Shown here in pieces: positions 49,631 to 58,385 of a DNA stretch of 64,000 nucleotides. Source of the stretch: Phycisphaerae bacterium (lineage in GTDB: Bacteria > Planctomycetota > Phycisphaerae > UBA1845 > Fen-1342); contig JANQFV010000022.1 of NCBI GenBank assembly GCA_028277645.1, positions 16,997-80,996 of the forward strand, read 5' to 3'. The position numbers and the translations under genes were made by a program. The stretch's first letter is position 1, and the number at the start of each line of letters is the position of its first letter. The notes below the pieces were generated by a model. It saw only the letters and a program-made list of their open reading frames with translations, was not told the DNA's origin and ran no database searches.

Positions 49631-50794
49631 CTACTCTCTGCCATTCGGCCGACTCTTCACCGTCAGCACGTAAAAGCTGCCATAAGTCGCCGAGCGGTCC
49701 TGCGCCAACAGCCGTTTAGCCAGGTCGTCATGCCGCTCGACGTGGCGCAGGATCGACGCCGGCGGATCGAGCTGGTAGCTCCCGCTACGGTAGATCATCG
49801 TCGCACCCGGCGTCGCCGCCCGTAGCACGCTCTTGAGCGTCGCCTCGAACATCTCCGGCGTCATCCAGTCGAAGATATCGAGCAGGTTGAACTTGCTGAT
49901 CGACTTCTCCGGCTGCGTGTCCAGGAACGGCCCCAGCCAACCGTTCACCACCTGCACACGATCCAGGTTGCTGCGCAGCGTTTCGAAGTTCTCTTCGAGC
50001 AGGTATGGCGGGACGCGGTTCCCGCGAAACCGGCCTGTCACCACCACGCTCAGGAAGTAGTTGTCGTAGATCGGCACTTTGGTGAACGCGTAGTTGAGCC
50101 GCTCTTTGACGTACTCGTAAATGTCGTGCCGGCCGTCGACGAGCTTGAGTTGTCGCGGGTGTACGCCGCAGAGATACATGAACCAGCGCGACTTGCAAAG
50201 CCGCTCGGTGAACGGTCCCCACAGCTTCGGCGCGGCGTACTCGTTGAAGAACGTTTCCTGTTCGGCCAGCGACCGCATCTCGAAGAACTCTTCGATGCGG
50301 TGTCGTTTAAGACCGAGGCGCGGCATCACGAAACGCACGATCCGCGCCGCCAGCCCCATCCGGCCGAAGTTGTAGAGCCCCCGATGCGCCATCCACAGGT
50401 TCTTGTCCCAGAAGTCGCGTGACTTCTGCGACAGCAACGGACGCAATAGCGGGCGGTACACCTTCGTTACGACGCTCGGATTGCGGGCGGCGAAGATGTC
50501 GAAGAACGTGGCGTGATCCAGCTTGGCAATCGCCGCCAGCTTCAGCTCGAGAATAGCGTTTTGCGCCGGATTGCCGTCGATACTGATGAGCTGCCGCGGA
50601 TTCTGGCAGAGAAAGTTGAGCGGGTTGCAGCCCGCCGAACTGATCGAGATCACTGTGTCGTCCGGCGTAAGCCGAAACGCCTGCCGATCCATCTCCGGAT
50701 CTTCCCACGACATGTTGAACACGATGCCGCGAAAGACCAGGCGCTCCATCAGGTCGCGACCCTTGGGGGTCGGCATGTCGAGCACTTGCACCAT
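49631..50794 (-). CDS. btaA: S-adenosylmethionine:diacylglycerol 3-amino-3-carboxypropyltransferase (BtaA)
   Basis: A 387-residue DUF3419 protein. Landmarks: FRGIVFNMSWEDPEMDRQAF, VISISSAGCNPLNFLCQNP for SAM binding, SIDGNPAQNAILELKLAAI, then MYLCGVHPRQLKLV, LLDIFDWMTPEM and AATPGATMIYRSGS. BtaA transfers the 3-amino-3-carboxypropyl group of SAM to diacylglycerol, giving diacylglycerylhomoserine, the first step to the betaine lipid DGTS. It lies three bases after btaB on the same strand. Membrane-associated enzyme. Confidence 0.88.
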   Translation of the reverse strand: MVQVLDMPTPKGRDLMERLVFRGIVFNMSWEDPEMDRQAFRLTPDDTVISISSAGCNPLNFLCQNPRQLISIDGNPAQNAILELKLAAIAKLDHATFFDIFAARNPSVVTKVYRPLLRPLLSQKSRDFWDKNLWMAHRGLYNFGRMGLAARIVRFVMPRLGLKRHRIEEFFEMRSLAEQETFFNEYAAPKLWGPFTERLCKSRWFMYLCGVHPRQLKLVDGRHDIYEYVKERLNYAFTKVPIYDNYFLSVVVTGRFRGNRVPPYLLEENFETLRSNLDRVQVVNGWLGPFLDTQPEKSISKFNLLDIFDWMTPEMFEATLKSVLRAATPGATMIYRSGSYQLDPPASILRHVERHDDLAKRLLAQDRSATYGSFYVLTVKSRPNGRE

Positions 50795-50797
50795 GCG

Positions 50798-51409
50798 CTA
50801 AATGGGCCTCCGCCCCACGGTCGTGAAGTTGTAGCCCCCCAGCCAATAGTATACTTCCGTCCCCGGCAGTGCGGCCCGCAGCTTGTCTTCGTACGGCCGC
50901 AGTGTGATGACGTGATTCAGCCGCAGCCAGGTCCGCATTACCGGCGCCAGCGGGCCCCAGCCATGGAAGCGACTGAAGTCGAGCACCACCAAGCGGCCGC
51001 CGGGTTTCAGGTGCTCGACGGCGCGATCGACCGCCGCCGGCCAGTCAGGAATCATGGTCAAGCTGTAAGCGAACAGAATCGCGTCGAACGCGCGTCCGAG
51101 CGCCAGCTTCGTCGCGTCGCCCTGCACCAGCTCGACGTTCGACCAACCCTTCTGTGCGACGCGGCGCTCCGCTCGTTGCAGCATGTCGGCCGAAAAATCG
51201 AGGCCAACCAAACGACTGTCGGCCCCGAGCTCATCGATGACGTAATGGAAGTTGAGCCCCGTGCCGCACCCGACTTCCAGCACGTCGCTGTTTGGCTGGA
51301 GACCCATGCGCGCGACCGCCCGTCGGCGACCGTGCAGGATCATCCAGCGCGTCTGGTCGTACACCAGCGCGTGGTAGCGATAGAACCGTTGTACGGCGGC
51401 ACCGGACAC
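50798..51409 (-). CDS. btaB: SAM-dependent N-methyltransferase, BtaB-like
   Basis: A 203-residue class I methyltransferase: YRYHALVYDQTRWMILHGRR, SAM motif I DVLEVGCGTGLNFHYV, LVGLDFSADMLQRAERRV, VQGDATKLAL, ILFAYSLTMIPDWPAAV, and LKPGGRLVVLDFSRFHGWG. BtaB trimethylates the homoserine headgroup made by BtaA. The gene order btaB-btaA with a three-base gap supports one function: DGTS betaine lipid synthesis, often a phosphate-saving response. GTG 51409 is the start. Confidence 0.85.
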   Translation of the reverse strand: MSGAAVQRFYRYHALVYDQTRWMILHGRRRAVARMGLQPNSDVLEVGCGTGLNFHYVIDELGADSRLVGLDFSADMLQRAERRVAQKGWSNVELVQGDATKLALGRAFDAILFAYSLTMIPDWPAAVDRAVEHLKPGGRLVVLDFSRFHGWGPLAPVMRTWLRLNHVITLRPYEDKLRAALPGTEVYYWLGGYNFTTVGRRPI

Positions 51410-51741
51410 TGCATCCGCTCCCGAGCGTTACTCCCAATTCCGGCAGGGATCACGTCGCCCCGCCTGCGGACCACCCGCCCGAGACCCATCGGCGGGACGA
51501 ACAGTGTCCGCTGCGGACAATCGACGTCCGGCTAGTGTAGCAGGACTGCCCACACAGACAACCGGGCGCAGTGCAACGCGCCGGGCAAACCGTGAGCCGG
51601 TGACCCGGAGCAGCAAGTTGACACTGGCCGATGCGGGGCAGAGAATCCAACAGACTGGCCCACGCGGGTCGGGAACATGAAAACGTCCTGACGGGTGCCT
51701 GAACATCCCCGTCTGGACGCTTGTGGAGGTTCTGCTGTCCC
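51410..51741. other. Intergenic region between divergent genes, no gene seen
   Basis: 332 bases separating btaB (minus) from the STAS gene (plus). Open frames here are overlapping and lack start signals. It must hold the promoters of both units; no convincing -35/-10 pair was found. A GGAGG at about 51724 lies 12 bases before the STAS start. Confidence 0.4.
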
Positions 51742-52107
51742 ATGGAGCAACCGTCATCGCACCTGAAGATCAAGCAGACCGGCCTCGTCTCGGTCGTCGA
51801 GTTCGCTGACCGCAAGATCCTCGAGGAGCTCTCGATCCAGGAGATCCAGGAAGAGCTGGGGCAGATGGTCGAAAAGGAACCGGGCATCAAACTGCTGCTC
51901 GATTTCAACAACGTCGACCACCTCGCCAGCGCCGCCCTCGGCACCCTGATCACCCTGCACAAGAAGGTCCAGGAACAGAACGGCGTGTTGAAGCTCAGCA
52001 GCATCAACCGGCAGATCTTCCAGGTGTTCAAGATCACGCGTCTGAACAAGGTGTTCGACATCTACGACACCTCGGACCAGGCCATGGCGGCCTTCGACCG
52101 AACGTGA
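51742..52107 (+). CDS. STAS-domain anti-sigma factor antagonist-like protein
   Basis: A 121-residue STAS protein: LVSVVEFADRKILEELSIQE, KLLLDFNNVDHLASAALGTL, NGVLKLSSINRQIFQVFKI, and NKVFDIYDTSDQAMAAF. The segment VDHLASAALGTL aligns with the DSSGL phospho-switch of SpoIIAA/RsbV; one Ser is kept. In partner-switching systems such a protein is phosphorylated by an RsbW-like kinase, here encoded 33 bases downstream. ATG 51742 is preferred over TTG 51721. Confidence 0.85.
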   Translation: MEQPSSHLKIKQTGLVSVVEFADRKILEELSIQEIQEELGQMVEKEPGIKLLLDFNNVDHLASAALGTLITLHKKVQEQNGVLKLSSINRQIFQVFKITRLNKVFDIYDTSDQAMAAFDRT

Positions 52108-52140
52108 CCGGCAATCCGGACCGCTAGTCAATGATTGGTG

Positions 52141-52599
52141 ATGAAGGTTCCCCCCGACTTTGGCGTTGACGACTCGGCTTTACACAGCATGACGCTGCCG
52201 AACGACCTGCGCAAGCTCAAGCAACCCGAAATCGACATCGTTAACGCCCTACAGCAACACGGCTACGACCCCGACACCATCTTCGCCATCAAGCTCGCCT
52301 ACGAAGAGGCCGTCACCAACGCGGTCAAGCACGGGAACTGCAACGATCCCGCCAAGACTGTGATCCTCCGCTATTACGTCGATGCTGACCGCATCATCAT
52401 CATGGTGCGGGATGAGGGCTGCGGATTCTCACCCGATGCGGTGCCCGACCCAACATGCGACGAGAACCTCGAGCGCCCGAACGGCCGCGGCATCATGCTC
52501 ATGCAGTCCTACATGACCAAGGTGCACTTCAACAAGAACGGCAACGAGGTCTGGCTGCTGAAGGAAAACCCCGTTCGCAACCTCGGCGCCGACATCTGA
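52141..52599 (+). CDS. RsbW-like serine kinase / anti-sigma factor (HATPase_c_2)
   Basis: A 152-residue GHKL ATPase: LPNDLRKLKQPEIDIVNALQ, N-box EEAVTNAVKHGN, G1 box RDEGCGFSPDAV, and G2-like GRGIMLMQSYMTKVHFN. It resembles the single-domain kinases SpoIIAB/RsbW, which bind a sigma factor or another partner and phosphorylate a STAS antagonist. ATG 52141 follows TTG 52135 and GTG 52138, all in frame. No sigma-B-type factor or PP2C phosphatase is adjacent; the next genes are rpsL-rpsG under their own promoter. Confidence 0.85.
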   Translation: MKVPPDFGVDDSALHSMTLPNDLRKLKQPEIDIVNALQQHGYDPDTIFAIKLAYEEAVTNAVKHGNCNDPAKTVILRYYVDADRIIIMVRDEGCGFSPDAVPDPTCDENLERPNGRGIMLMQSYMTKVHFNKNGNEVWLLKENPVRNLGADI

Positions 52600-52704
52600 A
52601 CCACGGAATAGATGGACGTACCAGCCTGGTTTATCGGACGACCGTGCACGGTTACGGTATCCGCGGCTCGTTCGGCGCGCCTCAAGTTTCGGCTCACGGG
52701 CGAC

Positions 52705-52732
52705 TTGGCAGAACGCCTCGGCTTGGTATACT
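52705..52732 (+). promoter_or_regulatory. rpsL: Promoter of rpsL-rpsG
   Basis: TTGGCA at 52705-52710 and TATACT at 52727-52732 with a 16-base spacer, a good sigma-70-like pair. Initiation near 52739 would leave a leader of about 57 bases before the rpsL ATG. Confidence 0.65.
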
Positions 52733-52795
52733 GACTGGTCTGCCGATTGACTCGGCCGAGTGGTTGCGACATCTGATATTTCAGGAATAGCTGGC

Positions 52796-53185
<390 letters not shown>

Positions 53186-53200
53186 CGAGGCAACTGAACG

Positions 53201-53677
53201 ATGGCATACAAGCGTTTTACGCACTCCCAGAAGCAACTCCGCGGCGATCCGAAGTACAATAACCGGCTGGCCGCCAAGTTCATCAATTGCCTCATGCTCG
53301 ACGGCAAGAAGTCCGTCGCCCAGCGGGTCTTCTACGATGCCATGGACCGCATCGGCAAGAAGATCACCGACACGTCGCCGATCGAGGTGTTCAAAGAGGC
53401 GATCGAGAATATCAAGCCCGCCATTGAGGTGCGTTCGAAGCGTGTCGGTGGTGCCAACTATCAGGTCCCGATGCAGGTGAATTCCAAGCGGCAGCAGTCG
53501 CTGGCAATCCGCTGGGTCCTGGGCTCGATCCGCGGCAAGAGCGGGCGCCCGACCTCGCACCGCCTGGCCGACGAGTTGATGGCCGCCTATCGCCGCGAAG
53601 GCGACGCGATGAACCAGCGCGAAATGGTCCACCGCATGGCGGACGCCAACAAGGCCTTCGCCCACTTCGCCTGGTAG
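53201..53677 (+). CDS. rpsG: 30S ribosomal protein S7
   Basis: A 158-residue S7 that initiates assembly of the 30S head: [99 protein letters not shown] and [15 protein letters not shown]. It follows rpsL as in the usual str operon, but fusA and tuf are not next; a strong terminator ends the unit. Confidence 0.97.
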   Translation: MAYKRFTHSQKQLRGDPKYNNRLAAKFINCLMLDGKKSVAQRVFYDAMDRIGKKITDTSPIEVFKEAIENIKPAIEVRSKRVGGANYQVPMQVNSKRQQSLAIRWVLGSIRGKSGRPTSHRLADELMAAYRREGDAMNQREMVHRMADANKAFAHFAW

Positions 53678-53712
53678 GACACACCAGCGAGCAAACAACA
53701 AGAACGCAATCC

Positions 53713-53740
53713 ACGGCCGGGCAGCTCTCCCGGCCGTTTT
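53713..53740 (+). terminator. Rho-independent terminator after rpsG
   Basis: ACGGCCGGG (53713-53721) and CCCGGCCGT (53729-53737) form a 9-bp GC-rich stem with a 7-base loop, followed directly by TTTT. It lies 36 bases after the rpsG stop. Confidence 0.85.
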
Positions 53741-53759
53741 CATGCGCTGACGAAGCGGC

Positions 53760-53783
53760 GTAGCGACCGACCTCCCGGTCGGC
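53760..53783. repeat. GTAGCG palindrome between rpsG and the CCA-adding gene
   Basis: GTAGCG followed by a CCGACC/GGTCGG stem around TCCC, matching the elements at 6244 and 63941. It lies just upstream of the CCA-adding enzyme start. Confidence 0.75.
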
Positions 53784-53807
53784 AGTTGAACGGATATCAT
53801 CCGCACC

Positions 53808-55079
53808 ATGAGCGAACGTTTCCCTTTTACTGGCCCCTTGCCGCGTGCCGCGGAGCCCGCCGTCTCGCTCGTGCGCGAGCTCACCGACGCGGGACACGAA
53901 GCGCTCCTCGCCGGTGGCTGTGTCCGCGATCTCCTGCTCGGCCGCACACCGCAGGATTACGACGTCGCGACCTCTGCCCCGCCTGACGAAGTCTGCGCCC
54001 TGTTTCGTCCCACGCGCAAGGTTGGCGTTCAGTTCGGTGTGGTGCTCGTCAAACGGCGCCGCCGGTGGATCGAGGTCGCGACGTTCCGCACGGACGGTCC
54101 GTATGAAGACGGTCGCCGTCCGAGCAGCGTCACGCTGACGAACGCGCGCCACGATGCCCTGCGACGCGACTTCACCGTCAATGGCATGTTCCTTGACCCG
54201 CTCACGCAGGAGGTCGTCGACTATGTCAACGGCGGCGCCGATCTGGACGCAGGTGTCATCCGCGCCATCGGCGACCCGGCGGAGCGTTTCGCCGAGGACT
54301 ATCTGCGTCTGCTGCGCGCCGTCCGCTTTGCGGCGCGACTGAAGTTTGAGCTTGAAACCCAGACGCTCGGCGCGATCCGGCAGCTCGCCGCACGTGCCGC
54401 CGACGTTGCGGCTGAGCGCGTCCGCGAGGAATTGGAGAAGATGCTTGCGCACCCGCACCGTCGCCAAGCCTGGGATCTGCTGCACGAGTGTGGACTGACA
54501 CCACACCTGTGGCCAGGTGCCAAAGATGACGTCGCGCCGCGCAAGCGAGTTGGCGGGTTTTTCGACCGTCTGCCAGCAGATTCGTCCAGCGAACTCGCGC
54601 TCGCCTTCATCCTCGCCAACTGCGATCAGCACCGCATCGAATCCGTAGGTCGCGCGCTGACGCTGGCCAACGAGCAGATCCAGACAATCCGCTGGCTCGT
54701 GGCGCATCAGGGCGACCTCGACGAGCCTGCAGCGCCATCGTGCTCGGCATTCAAACGTTTGCTCGCTCATCCCGCGTTCGACGCACTGCACGCTTTGGCA
54801 AACGCGCGGTACACAGATCTTTCAGACGCCGAGTCTCGCGCGGACACCCTCACAGCGCGCATTGCCGAGATACCCAAAGCGGCCATCGCGCCGCCCCCGT
54901 TTGTGCGCGGCGACGACCTGATCGCGCGCGGCCTGCGCCCAGGCCCGGCTTTCACCGAGATTCTCGACGGCCTCTATACACGCCAGCTCGAGGAGGAATT
55001 CGCCGACCGCGACGCCGCGCTCCACGCGCTCGAAGCCACGCTCATCGCCCGCCCAGACCTGCGAGGCGAGTCGTCATGA
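53808..55079 (+). CDS. CCA tRNA nucleotidyltransferase / poly(A) polymerase family protein
   Basis: A 423-residue class II nucleotidyltransferase. N-terminal head: EALLAGGCVRDLLLGRTPQD followed by YDVATSAPPDEV with the catalytic DYD pair, then RRRRWIEVATFRTDGPYEDG, RRDFTVNGMFLDPLTQEVVD and GDPAERFAEDYLRLLRAVRF. Body and tail are helical. It adds or repairs the tRNA 3'-CCA, or adds poly(A); the two activities are not separable from sequence here. ATG 53808 starts the gene; its stop overlaps the next ATG (ATGA). Confidence 0.88.
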   Translation: MSERFPFTGPLPRAAEPAVSLVRELTDAGHEALLAGGCVRDLLLGRTPQDYDVATSAPPDEVCALFRPTRKVGVQFGVVLVKRRRRWIEVATFRTDGPYEDGRRPSSVTLTNARHDALRRDFTVNGMFLDPLTQEVVDYVNGGADLDAGVIRAIGDPAERFAEDYLRLLRAVRFAARLKFELETQTLGAIRQLAARAADVAAERVREELEKMLAHPHRRQAWDLLHECGLTPHLWPGAKDDVAPRKRVGGFFDRLPADSSSELALAFILANCDQHRIESVGRALTLANEQIQTIRWLVAHQGDLDEPAAPSCSAFKRLLAHPAFDALHALANARYTDLSDAESRADTLTARIAEIPKAAIAPPPFVRGDDLIARGLRPGPAFTEILDGLYTRQLEEEFADRDAALHALEATLIARPDLRGESS

Positions 55080-55570
55080 AGTGCGCAGCGACATTTGCGA
55101 TTCTCGTGTTTCTCGCGCTGGCGGGTTGTTCAACCACCTCACGCAGTGATGCCGGCACGACCGCGGACACCGAAGACGTGTCCATTCGCTTTCACGTCGC
55201 CACGCGCACGCCGCAAGAAGGCGTCGCCGAAACGACGGACGAAGCCGGGCGAAAGATGTACGTCGCGCCGCAGCCATTCCTGACCGCATACGATGCGGCC
55301 AACATATCCGCCTTGCACAGCCGTGTCGGCAGCGTGCTGGTGCTGCGGTTCTCGCTCGCAGCCGCTGCTCGTCTCGAACGTGTGACTCGCGCCCACGTCG
55401 GCGACCTGATCGTGGTTTACGTCGACGATCGTCTGGTACTCGCGAATCCGATCACGCGACCACTAACAGAGGGTGTACTCGGTGTTGACGCCGACCTGTC
55501 GCGCGCTCGTATCGATGAGATTCTCCGCTGGCACCACGAACGCCGACGCACGGAGCGTGCGTATGAGTGA
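55076..55570 (+). CDS. Lipoprotein with a SecD-P1-head-like domain
   Basis: A 164-residue lipoprotein: MKCAATFAILVFLALAGC with lipobox LAGC, then a domain like the SecDF P1 head: YVAPQPFLTAYDAANISALH, RVGSVLVLRFSLAAAARLER, HVGDLIVVYVDDRLVLANPI and TEGVLGVDADLSRARIDEIL. Stand-alone copies of this fold occur in several bacteria, but their role is unclear. ATG 55076 overlaps the stop of the CCA enzyme (ATGA), and the gene's end overlaps the next start by eight bases, so the three genes are one translational unit. Confidence 0.7.
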   Translation: MKCAATFAILVFLALAGCSTTSRSDAGTTADTEDVSIRFHVATRTPQEGVAETTDEAGRKMYVAPQPFLTAYDAANISALHSRVGSVLVLRFSLAAAARLERVTRAHVGDLIVVYVDDRLVLANPITRPLTEGVLGVDADLSRARIDEILRWHHERRRTERAYE

Positions 55571-56309
55571 CGATCTGCTGCGTTCGCATCACGAAGGTGT
55601 GCTGACGCTCACGCTGAATCGGCCAGCGGCGCGCAACGCGCTTTCGCGCTCGCTGGTGTCCGCGCTCTCGTCGACGATTCAGGAAGCGGTTAACGACAAA
55701 GGCACGCGCGTCATCATCCTGACCGGCACGCCGCCGGCGTTCTGCGCCGGTCTCGACCTGCGCGAACTCGCCGCCGACACGGCTGATGGCGAAGCGGATA
55801 TCACGCACCTCGTCGATCTCTACGAACAGCTCGATACGGTTTCGCTACCGCTGGTCGCCGCCGTTAACGGCCCGGCGTGCGCCGGCGGCGCCGTGCTGAC
55901 CTGCATCGCCGACATCGTCATCGCCGCCGAGTCTGCCACCGTCGGTTTCCCCGGCATCCGCCGCGGCATTCTGGCACCGATCGTAATGCCGTACCTGGTG
56001 CGTGCCGTCGGCGAGCGGCGTGCAGCGTACCTGCTGCTCACCGGCACATCACTGCCGGCGAACGATGCCCGCGAAGCCGGGCTCGTCAACGAGGTCGTAC
56101 TCAACGACGATCTCGTAGATCGGGTCCAGGTAATCGCACGCGAACTCGCCGCCGCTCCACGCGACGCCTGCACCTCGACGAAAGCCATCCTCCGCGATCT
56201 ACGAGGTCTGTCTCCCACGGAGCTCGGTCCCGCCGCCCAGCGTATCGGCTCACACCTGCCGCTGTCCGAAGCCGTCCGGGCCGGCATCGATCGCTTCCTG
56301 CAGGGATGA
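55563..56309 (+). CDS. Enoyl-CoA hydratase/isomerase (crotonase) family protein
   Basis: A 248-residue crotonase-fold protein: [20 protein letters not shown], oxyanion-hole segments [19 protein letters not shown] and [20 protein letters not shown], then [20 protein letters not shown], where a catalytic Glu sits in many members; Glu is absent from this short stretch, so the exact reaction is uncertain. Substrate is an acyl-CoA thioester. ATG 55563 fits the family; it overlaps the previous stop by eight bases. Confidence 0.85.
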   Translation: MSDDLLRSHHEGVLTLTLNRPAARNALSRSLVSALSSTIQEAVNDKGTRVIILTGTPPAFCAGLDLRELAADTADGEADITHLVDLYEQLDTVSLPLVAAVNGPACAGGAVLTCIADIVIAAESATVGFPGIRRGILAPIVMPYLVRAVGERRAAYLLLTGTSLPANDAREAGLVNEVVLNDDLVDRVQVIARELAAAPRDACTSTKAILRDLRGLSPTELGPAAQRIGSHLPLSEAVRAGIDRFLQG

Positions 56310-56424
56310 CCCGGCCGCCACCCTCGGTATAATTACGGTCTGTCTGGCAACACCGCGAGCCGCGCCGGCGGACCCCCTCCCCTCGCAAGCTCGAATCGCT
56401 CAACGCCGCCACAGGAGGCGACGC

Positions 56425-57555
56425 ATGGAAAACCGCATCAAGCAGATCTCGACCCTTGGTCAGGCCATCTGGCTTGATTTCATCAGCCGCGACATCCTCG
56501 CCAACGGCCACCTGGCCGAACTCGTCGCCGAAGGGGTCACCGGCGTAACGTCCAACCCGACGATCTTTCACAAAGCGATGACGCAGGGCGAGCTGTACGA
56601 CGACGATTTCCGCGCGCTGGCCGACGCCGGCAAGTCTGTGCGCGAGATCTACGAGTCGCTCGCAATCGCGGATATCCAGGCCGCCGCCGACGTGCTCCGC
56701 ACGGTGTACGACGCGACGCAGGGCCGCGACGGCTTCGTCAGCCTCGAAGTCAGCCCGGACCTGGCCTACGACACGGAGGGCACCATCGCCGAGGCCCGTC
56801 GCTTGTTCGCCGCGGTGAATCGCCCGAACGTCATGATCAAGGTCCCGGCCACGACGGACGGCCTGCCGGTAATCGAGACGCTCATCGGCGAGGGGATCAA
56901 CGTCAACGTCACGCTGATCTTCGCGCTGGAGATGTACGAACAAGTGATCGACGCGTATCTCGAAGGCCTCCGCCGCTTCCGCTCGATGAGCCAGCAGACG
57001 GGACGCACGCTCAGCACCGTCTCGTCGGTTGCATCGTTCTTCGTGAGCCGCGTCGACACGGTGGTGGACGACGTCATTAAACACCGCGTCGAACACGGCG
57101 AGCCGCACCTCGAACCGCTGGCCGGACGTGCCGCGGTCGCCAACGCCAAGCTCGCCTACGCACTCTACAAAGAAGTCTTTGAAGGGCCACGGTTTAGAGA
57201 TTACCAGCTCGCCGGCGCGCGTGTGCAGCGACCGCTCTGGGCCAGCACGTCGACCAAGAACCCGAACTACGCCGACACGATGTACGTCGATCCGCTCATC
57301 GGCGTGAACACCGTCAACACCATGCCGCCCAACACGCTTGACGCGACCCGTGACCACGGCGTCACCGCCCTGACCATCGAAGACGGCGTCGACGCCGCCC
57401 GCGGCCTGATGGAAGAGCTCGAAGCCCTCAAGGTCGACATGAAGTGGGTCACCGACGGCCTGCTCACCGACGGCGTAAAGAAGTTCGCCGACTCGTTCGA
57501 TCAACTCATGGCGGACCTGGAAGCGAAGCGGAAGGCGCTGACGCAGACGGCGTAG
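56425..57555 (+). CDS. tal: Transaldolase
   Basis: A 376-residue long-form transaldolase. [60 protein letters not shown], the Schiff-base Lys in [54 protein letters not shown] and [19 protein letters not shown]. It transfers a dihydroxyacetone unit between sugar phosphates in the non-oxidative pentose phosphate pathway. AGGAGG lies about 8 bases before ATG 56425, and a TATAAT at 56328-56333 may be its -10 element. Preceded by the crotonase gene with 115 bases between. Confidence 0.93.
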   Translation: MENRIKQISTLGQAIWLDFISRDILANGHLAELVAEGVTGVTSNPTIFHKAMTQGELYDDDFRALADAGKSVREIYESLAIADIQAAADVLRTVYDATQGRDGFVSLEVSPDLAYDTEGTIAEARRLFAAVNRPNVMIKVPATTDGLPVIETLIGEGINVNVTLIFALEMYEQVIDAYLEGLRRFRSMSQQTGRTLSTVSSVASFFVSRVDTVVDDVIKHRVEHGEPHLEPLAGRAAVANAKLAYALYKEVFEGPRFRDYQLAGARVQRPLWASTSTKNPNYADTMYVDPLIGVNTVNTMPPNTLDATRDHGVTALTIEDGVDAARGLMEELEALKVDMKWVTDGLLTDGVKKFADSFDQLMADLEAKRKALTQTA

Positions 57556-57560
57556 GGGCA

Positions 57561-57668
57561 GAGTGACAAAGTGACAAGGTCACAAAGTAACAAGTGGGCC
57601 GCGCGGAGTGTGCGCCCGCCTCGCAAATTTGTGACTTTGTTACGTTGTTACCTCGTCACGTTGTGACT
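57561..57668. repeat. Large imperfect inverted repeat of GTGACAAAGT type between convergent genes
   Basis: The left side (57561-57594) repeats GTGACAAAGTGACAAGG and TCACAAAGTAACAAG; the right side (about 57627-57668) is its imperfect complement, TTGTGACTTTGTTACGTTGT then TACCTCGTCACGTTGTGAC. The pair could form a long hairpin between the convergent tal and kinase-like genes. The right arm overlaps the last codons of the kinase-like gene. Confidence 0.7.
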
Positions 57669-58320
57669 CGGTCGGCGCGTACAGCCCACCCGTCTCTGCC
57701 AGCCAGTCCGCGATGCGATTCGCCGCGTGTGGCACGTCAAATGTCGACATATCCAGCCGGAGTAGCGGCAGCTTTGTGCCCTGGACCGCCTGCTCGAACA
57801 GCTCCTGCTCGCGGACGAAGATGCTCAGATCGTCGTACTGCGCCGGGTTGCCCGACACCTTCAGCCGCTCCTCGCGCGCTCGCTCGAACGACGCCGGCGT
57901 GCGTGTCAGAAAGACGAGGTGAAATCCCAGCCGTGCCAGGCCTTCGTCCAGCCAGCCGAAGTCGTAGCGTTTGTTATGCTCGCGTTGCTGCCAGACCTGC
58001 GTGGAAATGTGCCAGCGGTCGATGATCCACGAGTAGTAGCGCTGTAACTCGAACAACCGCAACCACGTACGGTATGTCTCCTGCGCTAGTTCCTCCTCCT
58101 GCACCGGATCAAAGTTGATCAGTCCGCGGCCCCACGGGAAGTTGGTAAACGCGCACCATTCGCCCGAAATCACCGGCGAGTGATAGCGGTACTTCCGCGG
58201 ACCCACGATGCGCGGATGCTCGTTCAGCGCAAACGCGAGCTCGGTCTTAAACGTCAACCGCGTGCCCTCGAGGATGATCTTCGGGCAGAGCTTGCGTGAC
58301 TTCGTTCCGGTATCCTTCAT
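57640..58320 (-). CDS. Deoxynucleoside/thymidylate-kinase-like protein with degenerate P-loop
   Basis: A 226-residue P-loop-like protein. The N-terminal strand and loop read KIILEGTRLTFKTELAFAL, similar to the EGxxGxGKST of dNK/Tmk kinases but with Phe for the P-loop Gly. Then WIIDRWHISTQVWQQREHNK resembles the DRS/DRW substrate loop, and FHLVFLTRTPASFERAREER the LID-like Arg stretch. Nucleotide binding is doubtful without that Gly. The last residues (ESQRDEVTT) are encoded by a dispersed inverted repeat. ATG 58320 is used because AGGTG lies about eight bases upstream. Confidence 0.65.
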   Translation of the reverse strand: MKDTGTKSRKLCPKIILEGTRLTFKTELAFALNEHPRIVGPRKYRYHSPVISGEWCAFTNFPWGRGLINFDPVQEEELAQETYRTWLRLFELQRYYSWIIDRWHISTQVWQQREHNKRYDFGWLDEGLARLGFHLVFLTRTPASFERAREERLKVSGNPAQYDDLSIFVREQELFEQAVQGTKLPLLRLDMSTFDVPHAANRIADWLAETGGLYAPTESQRDEVTT

Positions 58321-58385
58321 GTGATGCACCTGCTTGTAATGCGTGCGCCTGGTGATGGCTCGATCTTACCGCCGAGAGTGCCCCG

